Source: Apostichopus japonicus (lineage: Eukaryota; Echinodermata; Holothuroidea; Aspidochirotida; Stichopodidae). Taken from it: a stretch of 64,000 bases of DNA. Below the pieces are notes generated by a model. That model was not told the DNA's origin. It worked only from the letters and a program-made list of their open reading frames with translations, and did no database searches. Of this stretch, positions 25,055 to 36,958 are shown piece by piece. Position numbers and translations under genes: made by a program. Every line of letters starts with the position of its first letter. The stretch's first letter is position 1. The DNA lies in contig NC_092580.1 of assembly GCF_037975245.1 (NCBI RefSeq), forward strand, positions 22,306,501 through 22,370,500, read 5' to 3'.

Positions 25055-25451
25055 GTGACCCGCCATGCGGGATACAAAACGTCACGGCCCGAAACGGCAC
25101 TACCGAACCATCCCATTCTGACAAACGGAACTCAGGTCAAGCGAGCCAATAAAGTACATACGCCCACCGACCTGCAGAAACAAAACGCCCAACCACCCAC
25201 TCAAACAATCAAAAAACCACAAAAGGACGACCAGCACGCAGCGAAACGAAACACCCCTCCCCAGCACACCACCGTCCAAAAAAGGCAGCCCCAGATAAAC
25301 GGCGAAAATCGCCTTCAACCTGAAGGCGAATGTAAGACTTCACCGCCTCCAGGACTGCCTGCCGACTGGCACATTTCCCCAACATCACATCTATTCCTCC
25401 AAACAAATTCCGCCGAGTAAGCAATGCCTGGATGTCTTTTAAAAACCCCAA
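25055..25451. other. GC-rich coding-like island, unassigned
   Basis: An island of higher GC than its surroundings, open on both strands: 121 codons plus (25055-25420) and 80 codons minus (25209-25451). The minus frame includes NLFGGIDVMLGKCASRQAVL and looks protein-like, with mixed hydrophobic and charged residues. The plus frame is a low-complexity Pro/Gln/Lys mix, as a shadow frame would be. I do not recognise the product. A fragment of a retroelement gag or ORF1-type protein is possible. It has no introns and a different base composition from the nearby genes. Confidence 0.25.
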
Positions 25452-26800
25452 TGCGTGACGTAAACTACACGCAGGCTCACAAAATGTACGGCTACTGCGT
25501 CACTAAACAAGTTCTCATTTGCTAATATCAAGCGAGGTTGAGTAGCTTAGTTATGCGCCTTGGGTTGATATATGGTATATCCCCACCCCTTAACGTACGA
25601 TTCATATGCCTACAACTGTTCTAAATCCGTTCGTGCCATTCATATATTCATCTTGGCTTTGCATACAAATTGAATAAAATAAATAGATACAAAATAGGGA
25701 AGAAGAAAATATCATTTTGGAATGCAAGATGGCACACCAGGCCCACTTAAACTATATATGGTATTTAAATTGTAACGAAAATCCACGCGAACAGTAGCTA
25801 TATACGTGAATTGTCTTCTTATAACTCGAGGCTATAGCTCCGACAGAGGAATCTATAAACTTGCGTTGGAGTCTGGTTTCAAGTTCGGCCAAACATGGTC
25901 GGTTGTATACAGTGGCGGAGATTTCTTGTCAGAAGTGGGGGGGGGGGGGGTTGCAGGCCATTGATGAAATAAAAAGTCATAACTGCTGGCTCACTATCTA
26001 AGTGGAGCACTATAAGCACCATAAGTTGGCACGAAGTGCACAAGAATTTTTTGGCAAATATTGCCTCCCAGGTTGCAGTAAATGGCACTGCCCAGGCCTT
26101 GAAAAGCTGCATTTAACCAGGGGCGTATGCAGGATTTTCTAACCCGGGAGGCGCGTATTACTATCTAAGCGGTTGGTTGGCGCGCAGCGTACAAGCAAAT
26201 TTCTGGTTTTGGTACCCCCAGATCACCGGAAATGGCACTTCTCGGGCTTGAAACAGACCAACCATATGTACACTTTTGCCTGGGAACCAAGTTTTTTCCA
26301 AATACTTTTTTACTCATCTATAACCTTTTAGAAGATTGTCACCAGTCACACATCATGTTCGACTTCATCACATATCCTGTGGATCATTGCTTTTGTAGGT
26401 GATTCTTCATCGCGGCCCACAATATCCGTCAGCCCCACTGTTCAGAATTTGAAAATTCTCAATTCTCGTCAATAAATTCACTTCAAAACATACCAATAAT
26501 GTTGCACAAAATATCATCTATGGACAACCGATATAGAAAACCTCCTTCAAACCCTAACAGACTGGTCAAAATTGCACGAGTATGATGAAGTATGATGAAG
26601 AATGTTGGTTAGGGAATTTTCGAAAATTCAGACGGCTACTAAAAAATTTCGTAGAAGGAAATAAAAATATACCAGATATTTCCGAAACCGAACACTACAC
26701 ACATCGACAGTTTTGAGCATGGGCGTAGATCAGTCTTGGATAATGGTGGTGACGCGTGTCTGTTCTATGACACTATCTAAGCGGAGCGCGACCATGGGTT

Positions 26801-27714
26801 CGCGCGTATGGAAAGCCGTTTTAACATTTAATAAGGAATTTCAGATATCTCGAAATAATTTCAGATATCTCAAATTAAATTACAGATATCTCCAATTTAT
26901 TCAAGATATCTACAAATAATTGCAGATATCTTAAAATCAATTTCAGATATCTCGAAATACAAGGGAATTTCAGATATCTGAAATTGAATTCGAGATATCT
27001 CGAATTCATTTTCAGATATCTCGAATTCAATTTCAGATATCTCGAATTCAATTTCAGATATCTCGAATTCAATTTCAGATATCTGAAATAGAATTTTAGA
27101 TATCTCGAATTCAATTTCAGATATCTCGAATTCAATTTCAGATATCTCGAATTCAATTTCGGATATCTCGAATTCAATTTCAGATATCTGAAATAGAATT
27201 TCAGATATCTCGAATTCAATTACAGATATCGGAAAATACCTGATTAAATGTTAAAATGGCTTTCCATACGTGCCATTTTAACATTTAATCGGGAATTTCT
27301 GCATTTACATTACAGATATCTGGAATTCAATTGCAGATATCTCGAATTCAATTTCAGATATCTCGAATTAGATTTGCAGATATCTTGAATTCAATTTCAG
27401 ATATCTCGAATTCAATTTAAGAATTTCAGATATCTCGAATTCAGTTTCGGATATCTCGAATTCAATTTCAGATATCTCAAATTCAATTTCAGATGATCTG
27501 AATTAGAATTTCAGATATCTCGAAATCTATTTTAGATATCTCGAATTCAATTTCAGATATCTGAAATAAAATTTCAGATATCTCGAATTAAATTTAAGAT
27601 ATCTCGAATTTAATTTTAGATATCTGAAATAGAATTTTAGATATCTAAAATAAGAAACAATTTAAGATATCTGAAATTCCCGATTAAATGTTAAAATGGC
27701 TTTCCATACGCGCG
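26801..27714. mobile_element. Foldback element filled with GATATC/GAATTC minisatellite
   Basis: Outer inverted ends CGCGCGTATGGAAAGCC (left) and its complement (right) are followed by ATTTTAACATTTAAT-type sequence. The body is a tandem array of units of about 20 bp such as TTCAGATATCTCGAATTCAA, with roughly 35 GATATC sites. At 27250-27290 a right end abuts a 5'-truncated left end, so two elements are fused head to tail. The elements lie inside the 2.86-kb hAT-type element. No coding capacity. Confidence 0.75.
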
Positions 27715-27843
27715 TAGCGTACGATTTTTTTGGGCAAATATACCTCCCAGATCGCCGGAAATAACACTTCCCAGACCTAATGATGCTCCTAAATCTCCTT
27801 AAGTTTTAGATCTCATGGCTTAGAAATTTAGTTTGGAGAAATA

Positions 27844-28186
27844 CATGGGCGTCTGCAGAAAGAAAATCAGGGGACAAATAATCCAAGTAGACTTTTGTAT
27901 ATACGATGGGTCTGGGGTCCTCTTCCAGAAAACAAATATAGACTGCCGCAAATGCGATTTCCGTCCTATATTTAACAACTGTGGATAAAATACAATAAAA
28001 TGAGAACTGCTGCATGTCATTTGCACAATGCTGGATCAAACTGCGCCAAAGTTCAATACAGGGGAACTTCATGAAATGCAGCTATTGGTCAAGACAAATT
28101 GGTGGGGACACGGTATATCATGTCCCCACTACTGAAAAAGTTGGTGGGGACGCGTCCCGCTGTCCTCACCAGGATCTGCGCCCATG
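27844..28186. mobile_element. Small nested element with CATGGGCG ends
   Basis: Starts CATGGGCGTCTGCAG and ends CTGCGCCCATG, imperfect inverted repeats. GTTTGGAG occurs at 27831-27838 and 28187-28194, a likely 8-bp duplication. On the left it is separated from the element end by 5 bp (AAATA), so that boundary is uncertain. A related end sequence, CATGGGCGTAGATC, occurs at about 26719. Confidence 0.45.
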
Positions 28187-28776
28187 GTTTGGAGGCTGTT
28201 TATCGTGGAACGCCATTTTCATGCTCACTGATATGATGTGATATCTGCTGTTTGCTTTACAAATTCGAATAATTTTGTCACTGTTCCTCTTTCTCTTCCC
28301 GTTTTCTTGCCGTATTTTCTACTCCATCCTTTTCTCCTTTTCTCTCTTTCTTCTTTTTCTTTTCCTCCCTCACCTCGTTGAAGTTGGCAAGTGTATACAG
28401 TTCCAAAGCTATTCAACGGCAACAAAACTTTATTTTGTGTATGTCTGTTGTGGGGTGAAGTTAGCGATATGAGCTACAAGTTCCAATGCGCAAGGTGGGG
28501 GAAAGGGGCTAGAAATAATGTGTGGGTCAATTCTAACTCGGTTTTCGGTCGTTAATTGTTGATGTAGCCTACCAGGTAAAAGGTTGAAATGACTTTAACA
28601 ATTTCAAATTTAATAATTTGATTTATTATGCCATTTGGAGCACATAACATAGGCTATAACAGAACATTACTGGCAAAAACTAGGGGGGTTGATTGTGTGG
28701 ACCAACCCCCCCTCTTCAAAAACTGGGGGGGTTAAAACCCCCCAACCCCCCCTCTTTCTCCGCCACTGGTTGTATA

Positions 28777-29369
28777 GCCAAATCACATCTCCGGAATCAA
28801 GTCAATGAGAGCACGGTCACAAGTCCACTCTCAAGTTTTAAAGGGCAAATATCAAATCAAGTTCGAGTCACTTATTTCATGTCCGAGTCCAAGTCAAGTC
28901 TCAAGTTACAAAATGATGCGACTCGAGTCGTCACAAACAATTGTTGTAGCAAACTGAAAAAGGTATAGGCTACACCTCGATCTTTGCAAAAGATGTAGCC
29001 GCCCTGTATAAAACCAATTAATTAATAATTTCTTACACAACGGCTAGGTGCCATGCATGAAGGGTCATATAGCCTACTTTTCGAGCAGATAATATACCCG
29101 GGTTTAGTACACGGATAATTTAGGCATATGTGGCACGCGGAGCGCTCCATCTTCATCCAAATTAGCCCTGTGTGATTAACATGGAGCTCAGAGGTGCAGA
29201 GGCTATTCCAATGTGTATGTTGGGGTTTCGTGTTTCTGAGATCTAACCTGAGTCTGGAAAAACTCGAACAATATTGCAAGGTATTTTGTACCAAATCTGC
29301 AAATTGTTATTATTGACTGCATGCTGTTGAATCATATGAAAACAAAATTTAATTCATATCAACTTATCA
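28777..29369. other. Intergenic, no gene recognised
   Basis: Sequence between the 2.86-kb element and the SINE fragment. Its open frames are short and unrecognised. Confidence 0.4.
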
Positions 29370-29575
29370 TTCCCCGGTTCGATTCCCCGCCGACAGCAAT
29401 GTGTGTCGTCTGGCAAGGGTGTTGTTCAATAACAACTTCCCGACATGGACGTTAAATGGATGTGTGCCGAGAGATTGGCTTCGGTCAGCTTGCGAGTCTA
29501 CAAGCCTCCATGGCTTCTTTCGCGAGTTCCTGCTTGCGGGAAGATCACATATACATACATACATCATGATATGAA
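29370..29575 (+). mobile_element. 5'-truncated tRNA-derived SINE
   Basis: Begins with a Pol III B-box-like GGTTCGATTCC (29376-29386), has a non-repetitive body of about 160 bp, and ends in a (ACAT)n-type tail (about 29548-29565). The A box is missing, so the copy is truncated. No clear target duplication was found. Confidence 0.45.
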
Positions 29576-30038
29576 AATTATGCACACAGTCTTGGCAGTA
29601 TAATTGTGTACAATTATGCAATAGGTTGAAGAAATATAGTTCAGGGTTCTACAAGTCTTACATTAGCGGCTTGTCACTGGACAGTCAAAAAGACCGTCCT
29701 AAATTTTATCTAATCACTCGAATGTTTATCAATGGAAAGGGAATTTTATGAGTTTTTGTTATCCGAGAGGTCGAAGAATTGAATTGAGAGATAACATCGT
29801 CAGAACTCTCTTAACAAAGTGTTTCTAAACAGACTTGATCACGATCTACTGTAAATGTATGTAGTTGTTGTGAAGAAGTCAGTTTATAATACAGTAATTT
29901 TATTTGAATTTTTCTGCACAAACATTCATCGTTTCTTCCCCGCCACAATAATGGTGAACGTAGTAGTTGCGAAACCAACGAAGGGACAGAACCAAACACG
30001 TACAGCCTGACTTTTACACTAAGGGTCGCCGTTCGGCC

Positions 30039-30460
30039 GTATGGAACGCCATGTTAACATTTATTTAATAATTAGATATATCTTCAATTTAATTCGAGAT
30101 ATCTGTAACAAATTTCAAATTCGAATTACATTGAAGATATCTCTATATATTTCAGATATCTTCTATTCAATTTAAGATATCAGAAATTGCATTTTCGATA
30201 TCTTGAATTTTATTTAAGATATCTCAAATTGATTTAAGATGTCAAGAAATAAATTAAAGATATCAAAAGTGGGAAACATTATTTTAAATATCCAAAATTG
30301 TAATCCCGATATCTCTAATTAAATTTCTGATATCTTAAATATGTTTTAATTATTGATATATGGAATTGAATTAGAGATATCTGGAAATTAATTAGAGATA
30401 TCTGAAATGAATTAGAAATATCTGTAATCATTGAATAAATGTTAAAATGGCGTTCCATAC
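30039..30460. mobile_element. Foldback element, second member of the GATATC family
   Basis: Ends GTATGGAACGCCATGTTAAC and GTTAAAATGGCGTTCCATAC are inverted copies and closely match those of the element at 26801-27714. The interior is a more decayed array of AGATATCT-containing units. Its divergence suggests an older insertion or a different subfamily. Confidence 0.7.
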
Positions 30461-31074
30461 AGGCGCAAAGGATTGTCACGGTGTTCAAAAAGAAGAAGAA
30501 GAAAAAAAAAACCCTTTCGAAGAGCCAGGGCCGTCTTAAGGCATGGGCCCACTGGGCCCTGGCCCAGGGCCCCGCGATGTCAGGGGCCCCGCAATCGTAG
30601 TAACCCCATGTCTTAATCTGGGAGGAAAACTTATTGAATAGGCCATTATGACTGATTGAATTCGATACTTGACAACTTGTGACGAGAGTTGGTGAAACAC
30701 TTGAGAGTTTTATATTAAATATTCGAATCTGAGTTGGACACCCTGGAATATACAATGCCCGAAGGCTTACAACACCTCAAAACACCTCAAAAAGATTGAC
30801 TTTCAGCCAATCATACAACAGTTTACGATCAAGAAATGGCGCAAGTTCCGTTAGTTCCCCCAGTTGAAAGACTCAACACAAGGGTGTTACAAATGGTGAG
30901 TCCAGTATTGTTAGGGAAGGGATGGAGGGCAACTGGAAGATTACTCTTCTATAATGTATTTCAGCTTTTAGATATATCACGTATGTTATTCAGCTAAAGT
31001 TTTATGCTTTATGCGCGACATAGGGAGGGGCATAGGAGGCGGGGGGGGGGGGGGGGCTGCAGCCCCAGGCAATA

Positions 31075-31299
31075 TTTTTTGTGAAAATTCGGGCAATATG
31101 CTGAGAATTTTTCGGGCACCTACTGGAAGAAGAATAATTTGCAGTGTGTTTTTCTTTTTTTTCTTTTTTTGGTGAAAATTCGGCAATATGCTGAGAATTT
31201 TTCGGGCATCTACTGAAAGAAGAATAATTTGCAATATGTTTTTCATTTTTTTTTTGGTGAAAATTCGGGCAATATGCTGAGAATTTTTCGGACACCTAC
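31075..31299. repeat. Tandem repeat, about 90-bp units
   Basis: Three copies of a unit containing GAAAATTCGGGCAATATGCT and AGAATTTTTCGGGCACCTAC. The third copy is interrupted by the nested element and resumes at about 31687. Confidence 0.7.
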
Positions 31300-31685
31300 C
31301 AGTGGCGGAGCCTCCATACAGTCAGGGGATACCCCCCCTCCCCCTGACGGACTCAAATGGACTGCTGGCGCCCTTTTCAGCTTTTTACCACTTTTTACTT
31401 ATTCGCGATTATTGACTTTTTTATTGCGCTCTCAAATACCTATTGACATTTGTCACATTTGGTGCAATTTTCTGACAAATGGCGATGACACATATTTATT
31501 CTTTGTTTATCTGCAAATTAACAAGGCATGGAAAGGGTCAATTCCGGCGATCTAGCGAGTATCTTTACTCAAAAAATTTCTGTAAGCTCCGCGCCAACCT
31601 GTAGTGGCGCTCCGCTTAGATAGTGTCGAAAGCGCCCCTACAGACCATTCTCTCCCCCTGACCAATACCCCTAGCTCCGCCACTG
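31300..31685. mobile_element. Nested hAT-type MITE with CAGTGGCGGAGC ends
   Basis: Starts CAGTGGCGGAGC and ends GCTCCGCCACTG. It is flanked by ACACCTAC (31292-31299) and GCACCTAC (31686-31693), an 8-bp duplication with one mismatch. The uninterrupted repeat copies nearby show what the empty site looked like. The ends match those of the 2.86-kb element, so both probably used one transposase source. Confidence 0.75.
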
Positions 31686-32199
31686 GCACCTACTGAAAGA
31701 AGAATAATTTGTGTTTCCAATGGTTAAACTTATATAATTATTATCATTATTGTTGTAACGACTTCCCAATAATTCTCACCAATATGGAAGGGAATAACAC
31801 GGAAAACGATTTTATGATATTGGCATGTGATGATATGCACATTGACACGTGGAACGCGCGCGGAGCGCGTGAAAAATTTTGGTTATATTTTTCGGGCAAG
31901 TCGTTGCAGCCCCCCAAATCAAATGAGGCTCCTACGCCTATGGGGAGGGGTGGTAAATGCAGGCAAATGTATTCTTGAGCGATTGTCAAGGATGTCAATT
32001 TTTCACGCAACTTTTTTCGAACTCACTTGATTGAGGGGCCCGCTCCATTGCCGGGCCCAGGGCCCGGTGATCTCTTAAGACGGCCCTGCGAAGAGCTGCT
32101 ATTTGATATGAATTCTTAAAATTGTCTAGGTACGTGGTCAGGGGAACTGGATCGGAGAGATCTATGCAACATGGGCCTGAACTAGTGGATGGCCAACTA

Positions 32200-32623
32200 T
32201 AACACTAACAGTCACGATATTAATTGGGCGGGATTCACGATAACTGTGCTCCCAGCGGGGCGAAGACTTTCCAATAATTAGTTCGATATATTTCCCCTAT
32301 GTTTTACACTGAAGTTATGCTGCCATATTCTTCTCTGACCAGGGTTTGCTGCTGAAATGCAACAACAACAAATGTTCTACTGTAACTGTGTGGACCGGTC
32401 ACGTATGGGACTTACTAGCCACAAAACTGTAGAAGGTCGATAGTCCTATGGATGATTTGAACTTGCTAGATGTCGTTTGATCATTGCCTTGCGAACACTT
32501 CAACAGTAGAACTACAGTAGCCTAGTCCCAGTAATTTTACTGTGCCTAAATTCGTCTCTGGTGCCACTGCTATTTGCTGCTGCTTTGATGAAATCAGATA
32601 GTTAAGATTTAAACCGCAATCAG
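32200..32623 (+). promoter_or_regulatory. BORCS6: Candidate BORCS6 promoter and first non-coding exon
   Basis: An ATTGG (inverted CCAAT) next to GGGCGGG lies at about 32223-32232. A strong splice donor, AATCAG|GTAAGC, ends a possible 5' UTR exon at 32623. It would join an acceptor at about 34367-34378 (TTGTTCACAG). This is inferred from motifs alone. Confidence 0.3.
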
Positions 32624-34378
32624 GTAAGCGATTTAAACACAGGGTGAGTCTTGCATTGGAAAGGCACTTAAGCCTGACTTCATCTAGTTAGTACTAGGCC
32701 TATGTTCAGTACAGCACTTGAGCTAACGTTAGAGTAGACATACAATATCGCTACTGAAGCCAAACTTTAGTATTTGAGTATTACGTATTAATTACTCGCG
32801 TATAGTATCGTTAGGCCTAACTCAGGTTAGTAGTATTGACTTTAGTCATTGCAAGTCAAACATTGTAAGTGTAGGCTGGGTAGATCAAACCTGAAACATT
32901 ACCAGATGTAGTCTTATTTGAAACGAGTGTACTACTGTAACCTAACTGTGAAATCTGCCTGACTAGAGAATTTTTTACAATATTATGATGGTCTTAATTT
33001 AAATTTTACCATCAGCTAACCAACACTGAAATGGTAAGGTTAGGTTGCACATGCTCTACATAATCGCAAAGTCCTAAGAATTGCTGCCACCAGCACTTGT
33101 GTACAAGCTGTTACTTTAGTTAAAGTTTAATGCTACTTTTGGCACCCGGCTTCCTTTGGTTAATACAAATTCGGAGCAATTGCAGAATACCCCGCAACTA
33201 ACACACTTCCTTTATTGGAACGGCAATACATTGTTTACTATAGTCTTGTATATCGAATTCCGGTCATGTGAGATTCAAGAGTTGTAGGATATTCTGCAAT
33301 TAAGCTAAAAAAAAATTCAATAATGTATATGATGGGAAAGTATATCATCCATCCCCTAATCACTAACTACAAGTAGCAATCAACTTATCAGTTTTCCCTT
33401 AGTAATGTTCTAATGTTCTCTTAAAACCAAGGTTCACCAATTCAAATCCCTGATATAAACTGAAATATATTTAAAAGAAACACTTTCCTAAACATTTATT
33501 TAACATGAAATGGTTCAATAAAGTACATTGGCCAGTAATTACCAGGGCTTTATCAAACAGAATAATAAAAATGTCCTAAAAATAGAAGAAATTAACAACA
33601 ACCAATGAAAATGGGACTGAGCACCAGTTTTTTTTAATTTTTACCATTTTATTTTGTTACTGAAATGCATTTAAAGCACTTGTTTTGCTAAAAGTTACAT
33701 GCTTTTGAATTTTGAATGCTTTGTAATAAACTGGAAGCAAAGGGTCTTGGTAACTACTGTGAGTAGATAACAATATTCTTCCTTCTTGCAGTGAAATGTG
33801 TGTTTATTGTTAGTAGGTCAAAACTAGCTTTGTTAGCAGTTCAACATGTGGCTCTGTTCATAACGTGACTAATGCTTGTCCTGTGTATAGCCTACCACAA
33901 AATACATTAATTGTATTCATGAAAAACATAGCATAAGATCTGGGGGAAAAATCACAAATTTGATTTGAACTAAAGACCTACTTTAATAAAATAAATCAGA
34001 TTTTTTAAATTTATTTTTATACATAAAAAAAAATCACCAAGTACAGTTTCTGTTTATTAAATGACAATGTTGTAGCCTGCATGTATATGCCACAAAAACA
34101 TTAACAGTTAACATAAGCACATAATAAAGTCAAACATAGCATGGAATTACAAAAACAATGATTTACAGAAAAAAATCTTGATTTAAATCAAATTAAATCC
34201 AACTTTTATCATTATTTTTAATTTAATAAAAAATTGCATACCCTGTTAATACAATAGTACCTGGGTTTTAGTAGACAGAAAAGCAAGGTAGCTAAAAGTT
34301 TATGATAATTTACCCTTCCTACAGTATATGAGAAGAAATGTTTTCTAAATTGCTATTTTACTTTTATTTGTTCACAGG
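32624..34378 (+). other. BORCS6: Possible 5' UTR intron of BORCS6
   Basis: Strongly AT-rich sequence with A and T tracts and no recognised exon or repeat. It is treated as an intron only because it lies between the candidate donor and acceptor. Confidence 0.3.
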
Positions 34379-34511
34379 TTTACATCTCTACGTCAGGAGC
34401 CGAATAAATAAAAAACTTAAAGAGATAACAGTTTAGGTACGACCAAAGGAGACAAATTCAAGAAACTAAGCCAATGAATTTGACAGTTGAAATTGATAAT
34501 GTTGGAGTATA

Positions 34512-36958
34512 ATGGCAGAGGAACCCATTGGAAGAAATCCAACACATCAAAGCGAAGAAGCTAAGAGAGGACATCCACAGGATCCAGTCAAGGAAACTCT
34601 TGACGACAGAGAAGGCCTTGAACAAACACAACAGTCTGTTGATACAGATGGATTTCTGGAATGCAATTCATCCATCAAAGAGGAAGAAAGGCCGATACTT
34701 TCGGACTTTGTCTCTTCCTTGACTTTGGATGAGAAGAAGCGGAAACTGAACCTACAGAAAAACAATTTAAACAACGAAGTGACAGGTAATCTCAGTCCAC
34801 CGTACAGCGTCCTGGAAAGTAGCGAGCAAACTTCACCTTGTTCGTCGATATTAACCGACTCCTCACCGAACGAACCTAACGAGGAGAACAATGACTTTGG
34901 GGCTTCTTCTCATTTTATACCCTCTCAACAACAGAGGGCAGGAGCAGCTGCAACGCTATCAAACGTAGAAGCTACAGGGATGTTGGGGAGGATGTCTTCC
35001 AAGGAGGATCAAGCAGGACAGAACGGCAGTCAGGGACCATTGTCATTCAGTCACGGGACTGTGATTAGGGAAGGAGAGATGGTGTCCTTTGTTGCTGATG
35101 ACTTAATGACCAAAATTAGACAGAGTACATCTTCTGCTTCCACAAGCCCTGCCAATTCCAACCGGGGTGAGAGTTTTACTTACTTATTCAATGAGTAGTG
35201 ATATAATGATAACATTTTAATCATAGATATTAAAAATTGTTAGAAGGGGGACTAGTATTAACACTAGCATTATTACACTCCCCCCTTCCGATGTTGGAGA
35301 CACTGTGCATCGTACAAAAATGAAATTCACACGCTTTCGGGCTTGAGATATATTGATATGTAATAACTGTCAGTGTGAACAATGTATGATGGTCTACAGG
35401 GACCATGGCAGCAATGGTTTATGTTGTCTTTTGGAACAAAATAATACTTTAGTGTAGGACTAGCTTCCATGTGAAGCATGGTAGATGTATACTGTGACAG
35501 TGCTGGAAAAAAAAAAACCAGTTTGAGCGTTGATGTTTGCTTGCAAAAATTGAAAAGACAGGTTTGAAGTATCTGTTTTGACATTAATTAATACAAGAAA
35601 AAGAACAGAAGAAGAAGACGAAAAAAAGAACAAAAAGAACTTACAACATTGTGCAATGTTTAGAGAAAGATGACATATCACAAATTCAACCAACTGCCTT
35701 AAAACTTAAAAGCAATGAAAAATGGAAAAAACTAACAGCTACTTGTTCAATGTTTATAACTTGATAAAGTACATTACAAAGTACAAATTTAATAAAAATG
35801 AAAATGATGCACTCATTGAAACAATGAAAGTTATAACATAGTACAGCAAAGCTATCTTCTTCAACAGTAGCCATGAGATAATTGATATGTCTTTTTGAAA
35901 CCTTGCATGAAAGTATGTATCAGCTGCAAAGAATTGTTTCTCCAACATTTCTTAATCCCCCCCACTCCTTTTGTTACAGACATATCTCCAACAACAGCCT
36001 CCATGAGTTCCTCCTCATCTCGTTTCTCTATGCGGTCCAGTTCCATAGGGAGTTCAAGTGCAATACCCCCTGTCGATCCTACGGCTGTCGCTGACCTCGA
36101 AAAACAATGCAGACGAGTTGCGGACAGCCTGGACTTGATGTTTGGTCACCTTGCAGGAACACTTCACAATGTACGTCTCAGTTTTAATTTCTTGCTAGTC
36201 AGAACCCACTATCACAGAATAAGTACATGACATGGAACTGAATTTTAAAGAGTTTAATTTGTTTGGTCTGAGACAATATTCCAAGGGAACTCCTTGCTAA
36301 ACTTTGTCAAAACTCAGGTGTGCTCTGGAATGGTTACATGTCTGATAATAGTCGCTCCCGAGTGTCTCTCTGTTATCGATTCCATAATAAAACTTGCGCA
36401 TCGTATCAGTTATAATGGTAAGGAGGCTATCTATCATTACAGCTTTTTTTAGATTAATGACCATCACCCCTCCTCCTCTTGATGTCTGTAGTTTTCTGGA
36501 CGACCTGCCACCATTTTCCTTTCACCCACCCCTGTTTGATTTGTTCAATAGTCTGATAAACCCAACATGGCTCTAAGGTATCAATGTCATCCAATCAATT
36601 CTGTTTACCGCTCTCTGTTACGACTGCTTTCTGCTGATTCCCACTGACAATTGGTTACTTTCATGTCTATATACGAAGTATCATATTTATAAGCTATCCT
36701 TGTTTGCTATGCAGTATTAACCTTTAATACTTCTGTACACCCTTTCAGATGTCAGCCATTACAGTCGGACACACACAGACTTATCGTGACGCTGTTGAGA
36801 AAGCTGGCATCACAGTTGACCAGTCCGTGAGATCGATGTACGCCCTCATGGCGAAATGTGAAGAACTACAGAAATCTATGCAAGCTACGTACGACCTCGC
36901 TGACCAGATCAAAAGTATTAAAAAACAACTCGATGAATTAGAGACACTGTGTAAATGA
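34512..36958 (+). CDS. BORCS6: BORC complex subunit 6 (lyspersin), complete, 3 coding exons
   Basis: Subunit of BORC, the lysosome-surface complex that recruits Arl8 and so kinesin, moving lysosomes outward. Exons are 34512-35166, 35980-36170 and 36749-36958, with phases 1 and 0, giving 1056 nt and 351 aa, close to the human length of 357. Residues 1-218 are acidic, Ser-rich and probably disordered. The conserved part starts in exon 2 (DLEKQCRRVADSLDLMFGHL) and continues through exon 3 (TYRDAVEKAGITVDQSVRSM, MAKCEELQ). It ends ELETLCK-stop, as in vertebrates (EALCK). The conserved part is predicted helical. The start is the first ATG after the inferred UTR acceptor. Confidence 0.9.

Larger units (their letters stand above)
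25910..28768. mobile_element. 2.86-kb hAT-type element with nested insertions
   Basis: The ends are CAGTGGCGGAG (25910) and CTCCGCCACTG (28768), exact 11-bp inverted repeats. They are flanked by identical 8-bp duplications GTTGTATA (25902-25909 and 28769-28776), the hAT signature. The interior has a 14-nt G run (25937-25950), three diverged copies of a unit of about 75 bp (26033, 26178 and 27715), and nested foldback elements (26801-27714 and 27844-28186). No transposase frame is recognised, so it is non-autonomous or decayed. Confidence 0.75.
30526..32088. mobile_element. 1.56-kb hAT-type element
   Basis: The ends CAGGGCCGTCTTAAG and CTTAAGACGGCCCTG are perfect 15-bp inverted repeats. The flanking 8-bp duplications CGAAGAGC (30518-30525 and 32089-32096) are identical. 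The interior has a 16-nt G run (31041-31056), a short tandem repeat (about 31075-31299), and a nested element at 31300-31685. No transposase frame is seen. Confidence 0.8.

Noticed and set aside
26875-27219. 114-codon minus frame of repeated NSRYLKL units as a repeat protein
   Set aside because: It is a translation of the GATATC minisatellite. The period and palindromes explain it, and there are no gene signals.
30986-31295. Overlapping minus frames with repeated ARKILSIL-type units
   Set aside because: They are translations of a 90-bp tandem repeat inside a hAT-type element.
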